From contig NW_021144018.1 of NCBI RefSeq assembly GCF_004193775.1, positions 17,804-81,803 of the forward strand: 64,000 nucleotides of DNA, given 5' to 3'. Positions 44,752-58,700 of the stretch are shown one piece after another. The notes beneath the pieces were generated by a model. The model worked only from the letters and a program-made list of their open reading frames with translations, made no database searches and was not told where the DNA came from. This stretch comes from Glycine soja. Taxonomy: Eukaryota > Streptophyta > Magnoliopsida > Fabales > Fabaceae. The position numbers and the translations under genes are program-made. Within the stretch, counting starts at the first letter, position 1, and each line of letters begins with the position of its first letter.

Positions 44752-46619
44752 CTAGCGGTTTCTAATCATATGGTCCATTAAGTCTATCATATGCTGACAA
44801 TAGCTGAGAAGTCCGTGGATCTCCTTGGGGGCGGAGTAGGTGTCCGCCACTGCTTTGGCCTTGGCTAGCAATGGGGGAAGTTCTTGACTCCTGTTCAAAG
44901 TAAGAGCAAATCGGTCCGTCCACATTGTTGCCTCTTGGTGCAATGAATCAATTACCCTTTCCCTTACTTCCCTTTCTGCTGATATCTTGGCGTACTCATC
45001 CTCTAGCCTTTGCTCGTGAGTCGCTGCTAGATTTAGCTTCTCTTTGCACTCATCGATGATGGCCCACATATTCCCTTCAGTCTCGCTTAACTGTTGGGAC
45101 AAATTTCTTTTCGACCTAAGGCAAGCCTTTAGCTCGTCTTTCAAGATCATGCCTTTGACCCGTGATGATTCCTTTCACCTCTTCGGAGCTTGAGCTCACT
45201 ATAGCTGCCCTATAAAGCCCCTCAAAACTTTGCTGGCACGTGTTCTTCCTTTTGGGCCTTCTTGGTTTCTCGTTCCAAGGCATCAGCGGTGGCCATATTG
45301 ACGTCCCTTAGTTCATCATACTCTTTTCAGACTTTGATGGCTTTGAACTTCTCTTCGACTACTCGGGCTCTTTCAAGCTCTGCCTTTAGGGCTTGTACCT
45401 CATCACTTTCTTCCGAAGCTTTAACCTCATCGTCCCTCACAGTCTTTAGATTTGGGAGCCAATCCAATCCTTGTGTTCGGACTCTCAGCCACTTATGATA
45501 GCCGCCGATGATCCCATTACTGCTTCCCCTAAGCTCTCTGTCCTTTCTTCACGCCGCATCCCATGCCTTGCGAACTCCTTGGAGTACCCTCGCGTTGTGG
45601 TCACTAAAACCCCGTGTGATGAAAGGCGTGATGCTTTCGTCTAATGGCGCTCCTCTCATGGGGTAGCCAAGCTGTCTTATGGCGAGAACGAGATTATAAT
45701 TAATACAACCCCTTGTTCCCATCAAGGGAACATTTGGACATCCTTCGCATGAAGATAGAATCTTGATTCCTCCTTCCTTCTAGCGAGGGAACCAATTAAC
45801 AGACGCCCCCCCATGCTAGCCAAGAGTTGGTCCCAATTCGCCTTTCCTTTTTCGACGCACGAGCGGTAACCTTGTAACGGATAGACGGGCCTACCTTCTT
45901 GGAGAAAAAGGTGTGAAACCAGCCCCACATAGAGAGCTGGAGTACAGCAAACAATCCTTGCATTGCTTTCTTCACATCTTCGGTCGAAGGTGTCATATAG
46001 GTCGGCTAGCATAGCGACAACCGGACTTTCCTTGTGGTTATGATAGGCGAGAAAAACGTCGATCGCTGCCAGGTCCACCAACCCATCCACATTTGGAAAG
46101 AGGACTCCCTCGAAAATCAACAGTGTGAGAATATCTATGAATGGGGTCCACTCGCCTTTATCTGCCAAGATTCTTGCTTTTACCTCCAAATATTTTCTCG
46201 GTATTCCGACCACCCCATTTTCGACTTGCCTTTGGCGGTCTAATTCCTGCGCCGAGATTTGGACTTTTTTAGAAATTCTGGCCAATGAGGGGTAGAACCC
46301 TGAGGAGAGGTATGGTTTCCTTCCCCCTAGAGGACATCCTAGGATCTCTTCAAATTCTTCCACCATTGGTGATAGCTGGAAGTCCCCAAAGATGAAGCAC
46401 CTCAACGGCTGATCATAATACTGGGCGAGGGAGGCAATTGGTTCCATGGAGACTTCTACCCTAGCTAGGTCCCAAATGCTTACCATAGGCTTTGCGGAAG
46501 GCTTGCCGTTGAAGTTGACCCATTAACTGCCCGAACATTCATAAACTGGTGACCTCTAAGCTCTTGATTTTGACTTGATAAAACCTCTTTTTAAGCGAAG
46601 GCTTTTGACTTGATCCCAT
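44752..46619 (-). pseudogene. ORF1 relic of element 2
   Basis: ATG at 46619-46617, final stop at 44754-44752. The longest open part is 46486-45722 (254 codons), uninterrupted through ARISKKVQISAQELDRQRQ, where element 1 is frameshifted. Private breaks: CGA changed to TGA near 46543 and one inserted base near 46476 (GGTAAGC). Breaks shared with element 1: the frame loss ending at TGA 45724-45722 and TGA 45329-45327. The last 132 codons (45150-44752) are open and coiled-coil-like. Same family and unknown function as in element 1. Confidence 0.87.
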
Positions 46620-47465
46620 GTTTTACTAAAGTGAAATAAAATCTAGTGCGAATCAAAACTTCGACATCTATCATGGGTGGAATGGATGAATGCATGAAGG
46701 AATGCATATGACACGGATGCAATTTATGAATACGGGAGCTCGGGAAATTGTCTCCTTCTTAGATACAACGTCTTGGGGTAGCAAAGTGCCCAACGTATGT
46801 ATTTAAGAAGGTGACACGGACCCTCCGTTGGTTTGCCCAAGAGAGGGGATTAAGACGGAACCCGCACATGATGCACATGCGAAAGGTACAATACGGGGAT
46901 GTACATAGTATGATAATATTCACTGAACATAAGCAAACGGGTATATGATACTTATGCATGGCAGTGTGAAAAATGGCACGCAGCGTGTTTGCTCCGTGCC
47001 CCTATTTAAGGGACCTATAAGGGAGAGAACTAACTAGGCTTTTAGCAATAACCCCCAAGGTAGTCATATCTCTCTTGATGGTTTCTAGAGGTATCATCCC
47101 CTTCGAAGAACATACTGCAGCAGTAGGGACTACTAGCAACAATATGTTTTCAAAGAGAAAAACTCTAGATGAGGGTTCACTGTAATCAAGCAAGTCGGAG
47201 ACCTAGCATGATCACGGATTCACCTCCACTCCTTATGTTCCCACGAACCCGGGTATAGGGCCCTTTTTCAACTCACCGTGTGTGCAAATAGTGTTAGTGT
47301 TTGTGTGCATCAAATGAATAAATATTTACCTCATGCATACAAAAAAAAATGCACTAAAAGCATCAAAGAGTTATATATACAAGAACATAATAAGGGGAAG
47401 CCAACAAAGGAGTAAGTCATGGCAAAATTTGCACAAGATTAAATGGCCTAACTCTCTAAAAATAG
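46620..47465 (-). other. Leader of element 2
   Basis: Non-coding, co-linear with 271-1118. An A run at 47340-47349 lies in it. No gene. Confidence 0.6.
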
Positions 47466-47483
47466 TCCCCAGCGGAGTCGCCA
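47466..47483 (-). other. Primer binding site of element 2
   Basis: TCCCCAGCGGAGTCGCCA on the plus strand, i.e. TGGCGACTCCGCTGGGGA in element orientation, two bases from the 5' LTR. Confidence 0.8.
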
Positions 47484-47827
47484 ACTGTCGCAACCTACCC
47501 TTCGGCGGGAGGGCGACGCGTGACTCGCGGGATGCGTGTTCCACGAAAGGAATACGCGCGGAGTCGCCACCAACGTTTATTTGAGGAAAACGTCGGAAAA
47601 ACCGGAAAAGACGCGATCTACGAACTTTTTAGTGAAAGGTTCGGGAGTTGTATTTACGCACGGGGAAGGTATTAGCACCCCACACGCCCGTCTCAAGGGA
47701 CGGCAGCCTTTAATCGAATGTGCAAACATGACTTTGATTTTTATGTTCCCTTTTATGTTCTTATATCCTTTATACCCTTTTTTATATTTTTCTTTTTTGT
47801 GGTCGACAAGGGTGTTTCCCTTTGCTC

Positions 47828-47871
47828 CTACGTATTCCTCAATTTGGGATGAGAAAATCAGACCTACGTAG
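47828..47871 (-). promoter_or_regulatory. Nested stem motif in the 5' LTR of element 2
   Basis: Same sequence as 34496-34539, 13,332 bp away. Confidence 0.7.
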
Positions 47872-48414
47872 TTCTTTTTTATCAAGTGATGCCCTTTTTT
47901 ACTTAAGTGGTGATCATTTTAAGGCGTTGGACCTTAAAAATGATCCATTTTACTTAGTGAGAAATTGAAATGACAAACTTCAAAAGCCTATTTTTGTGGA
48001 CGAGCTTGACTAGGCGAGTTGATTTTAGCCTTAGTTTCACCTTAGTTATTAATCAATTCGATTAAGAATGAGAAATCCCAAAGAGAAAACGTCCGATTGA
48101 TTTTCCGCTTTATTTTACTAAAAAGATATTTTTTGATTATTATATTATTTTTTACCTCTTTTTGATTTCCAACGTGGTTACGGCACGACCGAACGGTCGG
48201 AATTGATTTTAACCGAAGTTAACGGATAATATAATTCAAACGTTCGGTGGAAATTTATTTTATTTTTAAGTTAAGCGAGAAATGACTTAAGTAAAACGGC
48301 TTAAGCACGTCAAGAGGGGGTATAAAAAGTAAACAAAACGAGAGTAAAAATGCACGAAACGCAATGTGGACCACCATGGGTGCATAGAATGAATCGAAAA
48401 GCTTGGTTCGAGGT

Positions 48415-48420
48415 ACTTAC
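48415..48420 (-). promoter_or_regulatory. Splice-donor-like site in the 5' LTR of element 2
   Basis: ACTTAC on the plus strand is GTAAGT in the context CAACGG|GTAAGT. About 210 bp after the TATA box, as in element 1. Confidence 0.4.
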
Positions 48421-48628
48421 CCGTTGAAGATCGAAGAACGATGAAGAACGAATGAAGAACGTCGAAGAACGGTTGAAATCTTTGCGAAATTCCTCACGGA
48501 AAACGTTACGGAAACGTTTCGGAAGCGCCTCGGCTTAGATTTTCTTCACGGAAACAATTTTTCCAAGCAAATTCGAAAGAGAGAAAAGTACCTCAGGGCT
48601 GAACCCCTTCCTTCTTGCCTTCCTCCCC

Positions 48629-48636
48629 TATTTATA
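48629..48636 (-). promoter_or_regulatory. TATA box, 5' LTR of element 2
   Basis: TATTTATA on the plus strand (TATAAATA in element orientation). Start of transcription expected near 48600. Confidence 0.75.
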
Positions 48637-49134
48637 GCAAAATAGGGGAGGTGGTTGCCGCCCAGCTCGCCCAGGCGAGCAGGGTTGCTTCCTCCAGAAG
48701 CAACCGCCTTCTGGAGGAATATTCCGGAGGGCCCAAGTGGGCCTGGGTGCTATTTGCACCCCCATTTTTACTAAGTACACCCCCCTCTGCTGTTTTTTGG
48801 TGATTCTTTTTTCGTAAAGTTACGGAAACTTACGAATTTCGTAACGATACTTGTTTTCTTTCCGTAATGTTACGGAACCTTGCGGATTACATAATCATCC
48901 CCTTTTTGACTTACGGAATGTTACGGAACCTCACTTAATTATGCAACGATGCTTCCATTTGATTTCCGGTGTGTCACGGAAACTTACGGATTGTGCATCA
49001 ATATTTTTTATATTTTCCGGAATGTCTTGAAATTTCACAAATTGCCTAATGATGGGTGCCAAGCACCTCACGAGGACCAAAGAATGGTCACACGTCATCG
49101 AGCAAAGGTCCCCGGACGAAATTAGGGTATGACA

Positions 49135-49139
49135 CACAT
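49135..49139. repeat. Target-site duplication of element 2, right copy
   Basis: CACAT directly after the terminal CA of the right LTR. Confidence 0.95.
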
Positions 49140-52100
49140 GAATGTTATTGCCTTGTGCTGTTCATGTGTCCTCCATTTTCGAGTTTGGAGCTGTGTTTCA
49201 TGATTGCCTAAGTGAGGACCCTCAAGGCAATCTTCATTTCTCACCCTTTTTCGGAGCCCCATGAATGTTATTGCCTAGCGCTGTTCATGTGTCCTCCATT
49301 TTCGAGATTGGAGCTGTGTTTCATGATTGCCTAAGTGCGGACCCTAATGGAAATCCTCCATTCTCACCCTTTTTCGGAGCCCCATGAATGTTATTGCCTA
49401 GGGTTGTTCATGTGTCCTCCATTTTCGAGTTTGGAGCTGTCTTTCATGATTGCCTTAGTGAGGACCCTCAAGGCAATCCTCCATTCTCACCCTTTTTCGG
49501 AGCCCCATGAATGTTCTTGCCTAGGGCTGTTCATGTGTCCTCCACTTTCGAGATTGGAGCTGTATTTCATGATTGCCTAAGTGAGGACACTCAAGGCAAT
49601 CTTCCATTCTCACCCTTTTTCGGAGCCCCATGAATGTTATTGCCTAGGGCTGTTCATGTGTCCTTCACTTTCGAGATTGGAGCTGTGTTTCATGATTGCA
49701 TAGGTGAGGACCCTCGAGGCAATCCTCCATTCTCACCCTTTTTCGGAGCCCCATGAATGTTATTGCCTAGCGCTGTTCATGTGTCCTCCATTTTCGAGTT
49801 TGGAGTTGTGTTTCATGATTTCCTAAGTGAGGACCCTCAAGGCAATCCTCCATTCTCACCCTTTTTCGGAGCCCCATGAATGTTATTTCCTGGGGTTGTT
49901 CATGTGTCCTCCACTTTCGAGATTGGAGCTGTATTTCATGATCGCCTAAGTGAGGACCCTCAAGGTAATCCTCCATTCTCACCCTTTTTCAGAGCCCCAT
50001 GAATGTTATTGCCTAGCGCTGTTCATGTGTCCTCCATTTGCGAGTTTGGAGCTGTGTTTCATTATCGCCTAAGTGAGGACCCTCAAGGCAATCCTCCATT
50101 TCCACCCTTTTTCGGAGTCCCATGAATGTTATTGCCTAGGGCTGTTCATGTGTCCTCCACTTTCGAGATTGGAACTGTGTTTCATGATTGCCTAAGTGAG
50201 GACACTCAAGGCAATCCTCCATTCTCACCCTTTTTCGGAGCCCCATGAATGTTATTGCCTAGCGCTGTTCATGTGTCCTCCACTTTCGAGTTTGGAGTTG
50301 TGTTTCATGATTTCCTAAGTGAGGACCCTCAAGGCAATCCTCTATTCTCACCTTTTTTCGGAGCCCCATGAATGGTATTTCCTAGCACTGTTCATCTGTC
50401 CTCCACTTTCGAGTTGCGAGTTGTGTTTCATGATTGCCTAAGTGAGGACCCTCAAGGCAATCCTCCATTCTCACCCTTTTTCGGAGCCACATGAATGTTA
50501 TTGCCTTGTGCTGTTCATGTGTCCTCCATTTTCGAGTTTGGAGCTGTGTTTCATGATTGCCTTATTGAGGACCCTCACGGCAATCTTCATTTCTCACCCT
50601 TTTTCGGAGCCCCATGAATCTTATTGCCTAGCGCTGTTCATGGGTCCTCCATTTTCGAGATTGGAGCTGTGTTTCATGATTGCCTAAGTGCGGACCCTAA
50701 TGGAAATCCTACAGTCTCACCCTTTTTCGGAGCCCCATGAATGTTATTGCCTAGGGTTGTTCATGTGTCCTCCATTTTCGAGTTTGGAGCTGTCTTTCAT
50801 GATTGCCTTAGTGAGGACCCTCAAGGCAATCCTCCATTCTCACCCTTTTTCGGAGCCCCATGAATGTTCTTGCCTAGGGCTGTTCATGTGTCCTCCACTT
50901 TCGAGATTGGAGCTGTGTTTCATGATTGCCTAAGTGCGGACCCTAATGGAAATCCTCCATTCTCACCCTTTTTCGGAGCCCCATGAATGTTATTGCCTAG
51001 GGTTGTTCATGTGTTCTCCATTTTCGAGTTTGGAGCTGTCTTTCATGATTGCCTTAGTGAGGACCCTCAAGGCAATCCTCCATTCTCACCCTTTTTCGGA
51101 GCCCCATGAATGTTATTGCCTAGGGTTGTTCATGTGTCCTCCACTTTCGAGATTGGAACTGTGTTTCATGATTGCCTAAGTGAGGACACTCAAGGCAATC
51201 CTCCATTCTCACCCTTTTTCGGAGCCCCATGAATGTTATTGCCTAGCGCTGTTCATTTGTCCTCCACTTTCGAGTTTGGAGTTGTGTTTCATGATTGCCT
51301 AAGTGAGGACCCTCAAGGCAATCCTTCATACTCACCCTTTTTCGGAGCCCCATGAATCTTATTGCCTAGCACTAGTCATGTGTCCTCCATTTTCGAGTTT
51401 GGAGCTGTGTTTCATTATCGCCTAAGTGAGGACCCTCAAGGCAATCCTCCATTTCCAACCTTTTTCGGAGTCCCATGAATGTTATTGCCTAGGGCTGTTC
51501 ATGTGTCCTCCACTTTCGAGATTGGAGCTGTGTTTCATGATTGCCTAAGTGAGGACCCTCGAGGCAATCCTCCATTCTCACCCTTTTTCGGAGCCCCATG
51601 AATGTTATTGCCTAGCGCTGTTCATGTGTCCTCCATTTTCGAGTTTGGAGTTGTGTTTCATGATTTCCTAAGTGAGGACCCTCAAGGCAATCCTCCATTC
51701 TCACCCTTTTTCGGAGCCCCATGAATGTTATTGCCTAGGGCTGTTCATGTGTCCTCCACTTTCGAGATTGGAGCTGTGTTTCATGATTGCCTAAGTGAGG
51801 ACCCTCATGGCAATCCTCCATTCTCACCCGTTTTCGGAGCCCCATGAATTTTATTTCCTAGCGATGTTCAGGTGTCCTCCATTTTCGAGTTGGGAGTTGT
51901 GTTTCATGATTGCCTAAGGGAGGACCCTCAAGGCAATCCTCCATTCTCACCTTTTTTCGGAGCCCCATGAATGGTATTTCCTAGCACTGTTCATCTATCC
52001 TCCACTTTCGAGTTGCGAGTTGTGTTTCATGATTGCCTAAGTGAGGACCCTCAAGGCAATCTTCATTTCTCACCCTTTTTCGGAGCCCCATGAATCTTAT

Positions 52101-52778
52101 TGCCTAGCGCTGTTCATGTGTCCTCCATTTTCGAGATTGGAGCTGTGTTTCATGATTGCCTAAGTGCGGACCCTAATGGAAATCCTACAGTCTCACCCTT
52201 TTTCGGAGCCCCATGAATGTTATTGCCTACCGCTGTTCATGTGTCCTCCATTTTCGAGATTGGAGCTGTGTTTCATGATTGCCTAAGTGAGGACCCTGAA
52301 GGCAATCCTCCATTCTCACCCTTTTTCAGAGCCCCATGAATGTTATTGCCTAGCGCTGTTCATGTGTCCTCCATTTGCGAGTTTGGAGCTGTGTTTCATT
52401 ATCGCCTAAGTGAGGACCCTCAAGGCAATCCTCCATTCTCACCCTTTTTCAGAGCCCCATGAATGTTATTGCCTAGCGCTGTTCATGTGTCCTCCATTTG
52501 CGAGTTTGGAGCTGTGTTTCATTATCGCCTAAGTGAGGACCCTCAAGGCAATCCTCCATTTCCACCCTTTTTCGGAGTCCCATGAATGTTATTGCCTAGG
52601 GCTGTTCATGTGTCCTCCACTTTCGAGATTGGAACTGTGTTTCATGATTGCCTAAGTGAGGACCCTCAAGGCAATCCTCCATTCTCACCCTTTTTCGGAG
52701 CCCCATGAATGTTATTGCCTAGCGTTGTTCATGTGTCCTCCATTTTGGAGTTTGGAGCTGTGTTTCATGATTGCCTAA

Positions 52779-55700
52779 GTGCGGACCCTAATGGAAATCC
52801 TCCATTCTCACCCTTTTTCGGAGCCCCATGAATGTTATTGCCTAGGGTTGTTCATGTGTCCTCCATTTTCGAGTTTGGAGCTGTCTTTCATGATTGCCTT
52901 AGTGAGGACCCTCAAGGCAATCCTCCATTCTCACCCTTTTTCGGAGCCCCATGAATGTTCTTGCCTAGGGCTGTTCATGTGTCCTCCACTTTCGAGATTG
53001 CAGCTGTATTTCATGATCGCCTAAGTGAGGACACTCAAGGCAATCCTCCATTCTCACCCTTTTTCGGAGCCCCATGAATGTTATTGCCTAGGGCTGTTCA
53101 TGTGTCCTTCACTTTCGAGATTGGAGCTGTGTTTCATGATTGCATAGGTGAGGACCCTCGAGGCAATCCTCCATTCTCACCCTTTTTCGGAGCCCCATGA
53201 ATGTTATTGCCTAGCGCTGTTCATGTGTCCTCCATTTTTGAGTTTGGAGCTGTGTTTCATTATCTCCTAAGTGAGGACCCTCAAGGCAATGCTCCATTCT
53301 CACCTTTTTTCGGAGCCCCATGAATGGTATTTCCTAGCACTGTTCATCTGTCCTTCACTTTCGAGTTGCGAGTTGTGTTTCATGATTGCCTAAGTGAGGA
53401 CCCTCAAGGCAATCCTCCATTCTCACCCTTTTTCAGAGCCACATGAATGTTATTGCCTTGTGCTGTTCATGTGTCCTCCATTTTCGAGTTTGGAGCTGTG
53501 TTTCATGATTGCCTTATTGAGGACCCTCACGGCAATCTTCATTTCTCACCCTTTTTCGGAGCCCCATGAATCTTATTGCCTAGCGCTGTTCATGTGTCCT
53601 CCATTTTCGAGATTGGAGCTGTGTTTCATGATTGCCTAAGTGCGGACCCTAATGGAAATCCTCCATTCTCACCCTTTTTCGGAGCCCCATGAATGTTATT
53701 GCCTAGGGTTGTTCATGTGTCCTCCATTTTCGAGTTTGGAGCTGTCTTTCATGATTGCCTTAGTGAGGACCCTCATGGCAATCCTCCATTCTCACCCTTT
53801 TTCGGAGCCACATGAATGTTATTGCCTTGTGCTGTTCATGTGTCCTCCATTTTCGAGTTTGGAGCTGTGTTTCATGATTGCCTAAGTGAGGACCCTCAAG
53901 GCAATCTTCATTTCTCACCCTTTTTCGGAGCCCCATGAATGTTATTGCCTAGCGCTGTTAATGTGTCCTCCATTTTCGAGATTGGAGCTGTGTTTCATGA
54001 TTGCCTAAGTGCGGACCCTAATGGAAATCCTCCATTCTCACCCTTTTTCGGAGCCCCATGAATGTTATTGCCTAGGGTTGTTCATGTGTTCTCCATTTTC
54101 GAGTTTGGAGCTGTCTTTCATGATTGCCTTAGTGAGGACCCTCAAGGCAATCCTCCATTCTCACCCTTTTTCGGAGCCCCATGAATGTTATTGCCTAGGG
54201 CTGTTCATGTGTCCTCCACTTTCGAGATTGGAGCTGTATTTCATGATCGCCTAAGTGAGGACCCTCAAGGTAATCCTCCATTCTCACCCTTTTTCAGAGC
54301 CCCATGAATGTTATTGCCTAGCGCTGTTCATGTGTCCTCCATTTGCGAGTTTGGAGCTGTGTTTCATTATCGCCTAAGTGAGGACCCTCAAGGCAATCCT
54401 CCATTTCCAACCTTTTTCGGAGTCCCATGAATGTTATTGCCTAGGGCTGTTCATGTGTCCTCCACTTTCGAGATTGGAACTGTGTTTCATGATTGCCTAA
54501 GTGAGGACACTCAAGGCAATCCTCCATTCTCACCCTTTTTCGGAGACCCATGAATGTTATTGCCTAGCGCTGTTCATGTGTCCTCCACTTTCGAGTTTGG
54601 AGTTGTGTTTCATGATTGCCTAAGTGAGGACCCTCAAGGCAATCCTTCATACTCACCCTTTTTCGGAGCCCCATGAATCTTATTGCCTAGCACTAGTCAT
54701 GTGTCCTCCATTTTCGAGTTTGGAGCTGTGTTTCATTATCGCCTAAGTGAGGACCCTCAAGGCAATCCTCCATTTCCAACCTTTTTCGGAGTCCCATGAA
54801 TGTTATTGCCTAGGGCTGTTCATGTGTCCTCCACTTTCGAGATTGGAGCTGTGTTTCATGATTGCCTAAGTGAGGACCCTCGAGGCAATCCTCCATTCTC
54901 ACCTTTTTTCGGAGCCCCATGAATGTTATTGCCTAGCGTTGTTCATGTGTCCTCCATTTTGGAGTTTGGAGCTGTGTTTCATGATTGCCTAAGTGCGGAC
55001 CCTAATGGAAATCCTCCATTCTCACCCTTTTTCGGAGCCCCATGAATGTTATTGCCTAGGGTTGTTCATGTGTCCTCCATTTTCGAGTTTGGAGCTGTCT
55101 TTCATGATTGCCTTAGTGAGGACCCTCAAGGCAATCCTCCATTCTCACCCTTTTTAGGAGCCCCATGAATGTTCTTTCCTAGGGCTGTTCATGTGTCCTC
55201 CACTTTCGAGATTGGAGCTGTATTTCATGATCGCCTAAGTGAGGACCCTCAAGGCAATCCTCCATTCTCACCCTTTTTCGGAGCCCCATGAATGTTATTG
55301 CCTAGGGCTGTTCATGTGTCCTTCACTTTCGAGATTGGAGCTGTGTTTCATGATTGCATAGGTGAGGACCCTCGAGGCAATCCTCCATTCTCACCCTTTT
55401 TCGGAGCCCCATGAATGTTATTGCCTAGCGCTGTTCATGTGTCCTCCATTTTCGAGTTTGGAGTTGTGTTTCATGATTTCCTAAGTGAGGACCCTCAAGG
55501 CAATGCTCCATTCTCACCTTTTTTCGGAGCCCCATGAATGGTATTTCCTAGCACTGTTCATCTGTCCTTCACTTTCGAGTTGCGAGTTGTGTTTCATGAT
55601 TGCCTAAGTGAGGACCCTCAAGGCAATCCTCCATTCTCACCCTTTTTCGGAGCCACATGAATGTTATTGCCTTGTGCTGTTCATGTGTCCTCCATTTTCG

Positions 55701-58700
55701 AGTTTGGAGCTGTGTTTCATGATTGCCTTATTGAGGACCCTCACGGCAATCTTCATTTCTCACCCTTTTTCGGAGCCCCATGAATCTTATTGCCTAGCGC
55801 TGTTCATGTGTCCTCCATTTTCGAGATTGGAGCTGTGTTTCATGATTGCCTAAGTGCGGACCCTAATGGAAATCCTCCATTCTCACCCTTTTTCGGAGCC
55901 CCATGAATGTTATTGCCTAGGGTTGTTCATGTGTCCTCCATTTTCGAGTTTGGAGCTGTCTATCATGATCGCCTAAGTGAGGACCCACAAGGCAATCCTC
56001 CATTTTCACCCTTTTTCGGAGCCCCATGAATGTTCTTGCCTAGGGCTGTTCATGTGTCCTCCACTTTCGAGATTGCAGCTGTATTTCATGATCGCCTAAG
56101 TGAGGACACTCAAGGCAATCCTCCATTCTCACCCTTTTTCGGAGCCCCATGAATGTTATTGCCTAGGGCTGTTCATGTGTCCTTCACTTTCGAGATTGGA
56201 GCTGTGTTTCATGATTGCATAGGTGAGGACCCTCGAGGCAATCCTCCATTCTCACCCTTTTTCGGAGCCCCATGAATGTTATTGCCTAGCGCTGTTCATG
56301 TGTCCTCCATTTTCGAGTTTGGAGTTGTGTTTCATGATTTCCTAAGTGAGGACCCTCAAGGCAATGCTCCATTCTCACCTTTTTTCGGAGCCCCATGAAT
56401 GGTATTTCCTAGCACTGTTCATCTGTCCTTCACTTTCGAGTTGCGAGTTGTGTTTCATGATTGCCTAAGTGAGGACCCTCAAGGCAATCCTCCATTCTCA
56501 CCCTTTTTCAGAGCCACATGAATGTTATTGCCTTGTGCTGTTCATGTGTCCTCCATTTTCGAGTTTGGAGCTGTGTTTCATGATTGCCTTATTGAGGACC
56601 CTCACGGCAATCTTCATTTCTCACCCTTTTTCGGAGCCCCATGAATCTTATTGCCTAGCGCTGTTCATGTGTCCTCCATTTTCGAGATTGGAGCTGTGTT
56701 TCATGATTGCCTAAGTGCGGACCCTAATGGAAATCCTCCATTCTCACCCTTTTTCGGAGCCCCATGAATGTTATTGCCTAGGGTTGTTCATGTGTCCTCC
56801 ATTTTCGAGTTTGGAGCTGTCTTTCATGATTGCCTTAGTGAGGACCCTCATGGCAATCCTCCATTCTCACCCTTTTTCGGAGCCACATGAATGTTATTGC
56901 CTTGTGCTGTTCATGTGTCCTCCATTTTCGAGTTTGGAGCTGTGTTTCATGATTGCCTTATTGAGGACCCTCACGGCAATCTTCATTTCTCACCCTTTTT
57001 CGGAGCCCCATGAATCTTATTGCCTAGCGCTGTTCATGTGTCCTCCATTTTCGAGATTGGAGCTGTGTTTCATGATTGCCTAAGTGCGGACCCTAATGGA
57101 AATCCTCCATTCTCACCCTTTTTCGGAGCCCCATGAATGTTATTGCCTAGGGTTGTTCATGTGTCCTCCATTTTCGAGTTTGGAGCTGTCTTTCATGATT
57201 GCCTTAGTGAGGACCCTCAAGGCAATCCTCCATTCTCACCCTTTTTCGGAGCCCCATGAATGTTCTTGCCTAGGGCTGTTCATGTGTCCTCCACTTTCGA
57301 GATTGCAGCTGTATTTCATGATCGCCTAAGTGAGGACACTCAAGGCAATCCTCCATTCTCACCCTTTTTCGGAGCCCCATGAATGTTATTGCCTAGGGCT
57401 GTTCATGTGTCCTTCACTTTCGAGATTGGAGCTGTGTTTCATGATTGCATAGGTGAGGACCCTCGAGGCAATCCTCCATTCTCACCCTTTTTCGGAGCCC
57501 CATGAATGTTATTGCCTAGCGCTGTTCATGTGTCCTCCATTTTCGAGTTTGGAGTTGTGTTTCATGATTTCCTAAGTGAGGACCCTCAAGGCAATGCTCC
57601 ATTCTCACCTTTTTTCGGAGCCCCATGAATGGTATTTCCTAGCACTGTTCATCTGTCCTTCACTTTCGAGTTGCGAGTTGTGTTTCATGATTGCCTAAGT
57701 GAGGACCCTCAAGGCAATCCTCCATTCTCACCCTTTTTCAGAGCCACATGAATGTTATTGCCTTGTGCTGTTCATGTGTCCTCCATTTTCGAGTTTGGAG
57801 CTGTGTTTCATGATTGCCTTATTGAGGACCCTCACGGCAATCTTCATTTCTCACCCTTTTTCGGAGCCCCATGAATCTTATTGCCTAGCGCTGTTCATGT
57901 GTCCTCCATTTTCGAGATTGGAGCTGTGTTTCATGATTGCCTAAGTGCGGACCCTAATGGAAATCCTCCATTCTCACCCTTTTTCGGAGCCCCATGAATG
58001 TTATTGCCTAGGGTTGTTCATGTGTCCTCCATTTTCGAGTTTGGAGCTGTCTTTCATGATTGCCTTAGTGAGGACCCTCATGGCAATCCTCCATTCTCAC
58101 CCTTTTTCGGAGCCACATGAATGTTATTGCCTTGTGCTGTTCATGTGTCCTCCATTTTCGAGTTTGGAGCTGTGTTTCATGATTGCCTAAGTGAGGACCC
58201 TCAAGGCAATCTTCATTCTCACCCTTTTTCGGAGCCCCATGAATGTTATTGCCTTGCGCTGTTAATGTGTCCTCCATTTTCGAGATTGGAGCTGTGTTTC
58301 ATGATTGCCTAAGTGCGGACCCTAATGGAAATCCTCCATTCTCACCCTTTTTCGGAGCCCCATGAATGTTATTGCCTAGGGTTGTTCATGTGTTCTCCAT
58401 TTTCGAGTTTGGAGCTGTCTTTCATGATTGCCTTAGTGAGGACCCTCAAGGCAATCCTCCATTCTCACCCTTTTTCGGAGCCCCATGAATGTTATTGCCT
58501 AGGGCTGTTCATGTGTCCTCCACTTTCGAGATTGGAGCTGTATTTCATGATCGCCTAAGTGAGGACCCTCAAGGTAATCCTCCATTCTCACCCTTTTTCA
58601 GAGCCCCATGAATGTTATTGCCTAGCGCTGTTCATGTGTCCTCCATTTGCGAGTTTGGAGCTGTGTTTCATTATCGCCTAAGTGAGGACCCTCAAGGCAA

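Larger units (their letters stand above)
34154..49134 (-). mobile_element. Element 2: complete non-autonomous Tat/Ogre-like LTR retrotransposon, 14,981 bp
   Basis: Two LTRs (34154-35821 and 47486-49134), a primer site, a polypurine tract and CACAT duplications define it exactly. It reads on the minus strand. Its inside is co-linear with element 1: leader, ORF1, spacer, gag, LTR-like filler, direct repeats, hairpins, purine-rich repeat, stem motifs, tandem array. It lacks about 1.4 kb found in element 1 (9600-11035) and nearly all of the 24-bp hairpin array. There is no pol. It splits a satellite monomer cleanly. Confidence 0.95.
47486..49134 (-). repeat. 5' LTR of element 2 (1,649 bp)
   Basis: TGTCGCAACC to GGGTATGACA on the plus strand. 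It carries the promoter that would drive the element leftward. It is 19 bp shorter than the 3' LTR because it has one GC-rich hairpin unit instead of two. Confidence 0.95.
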
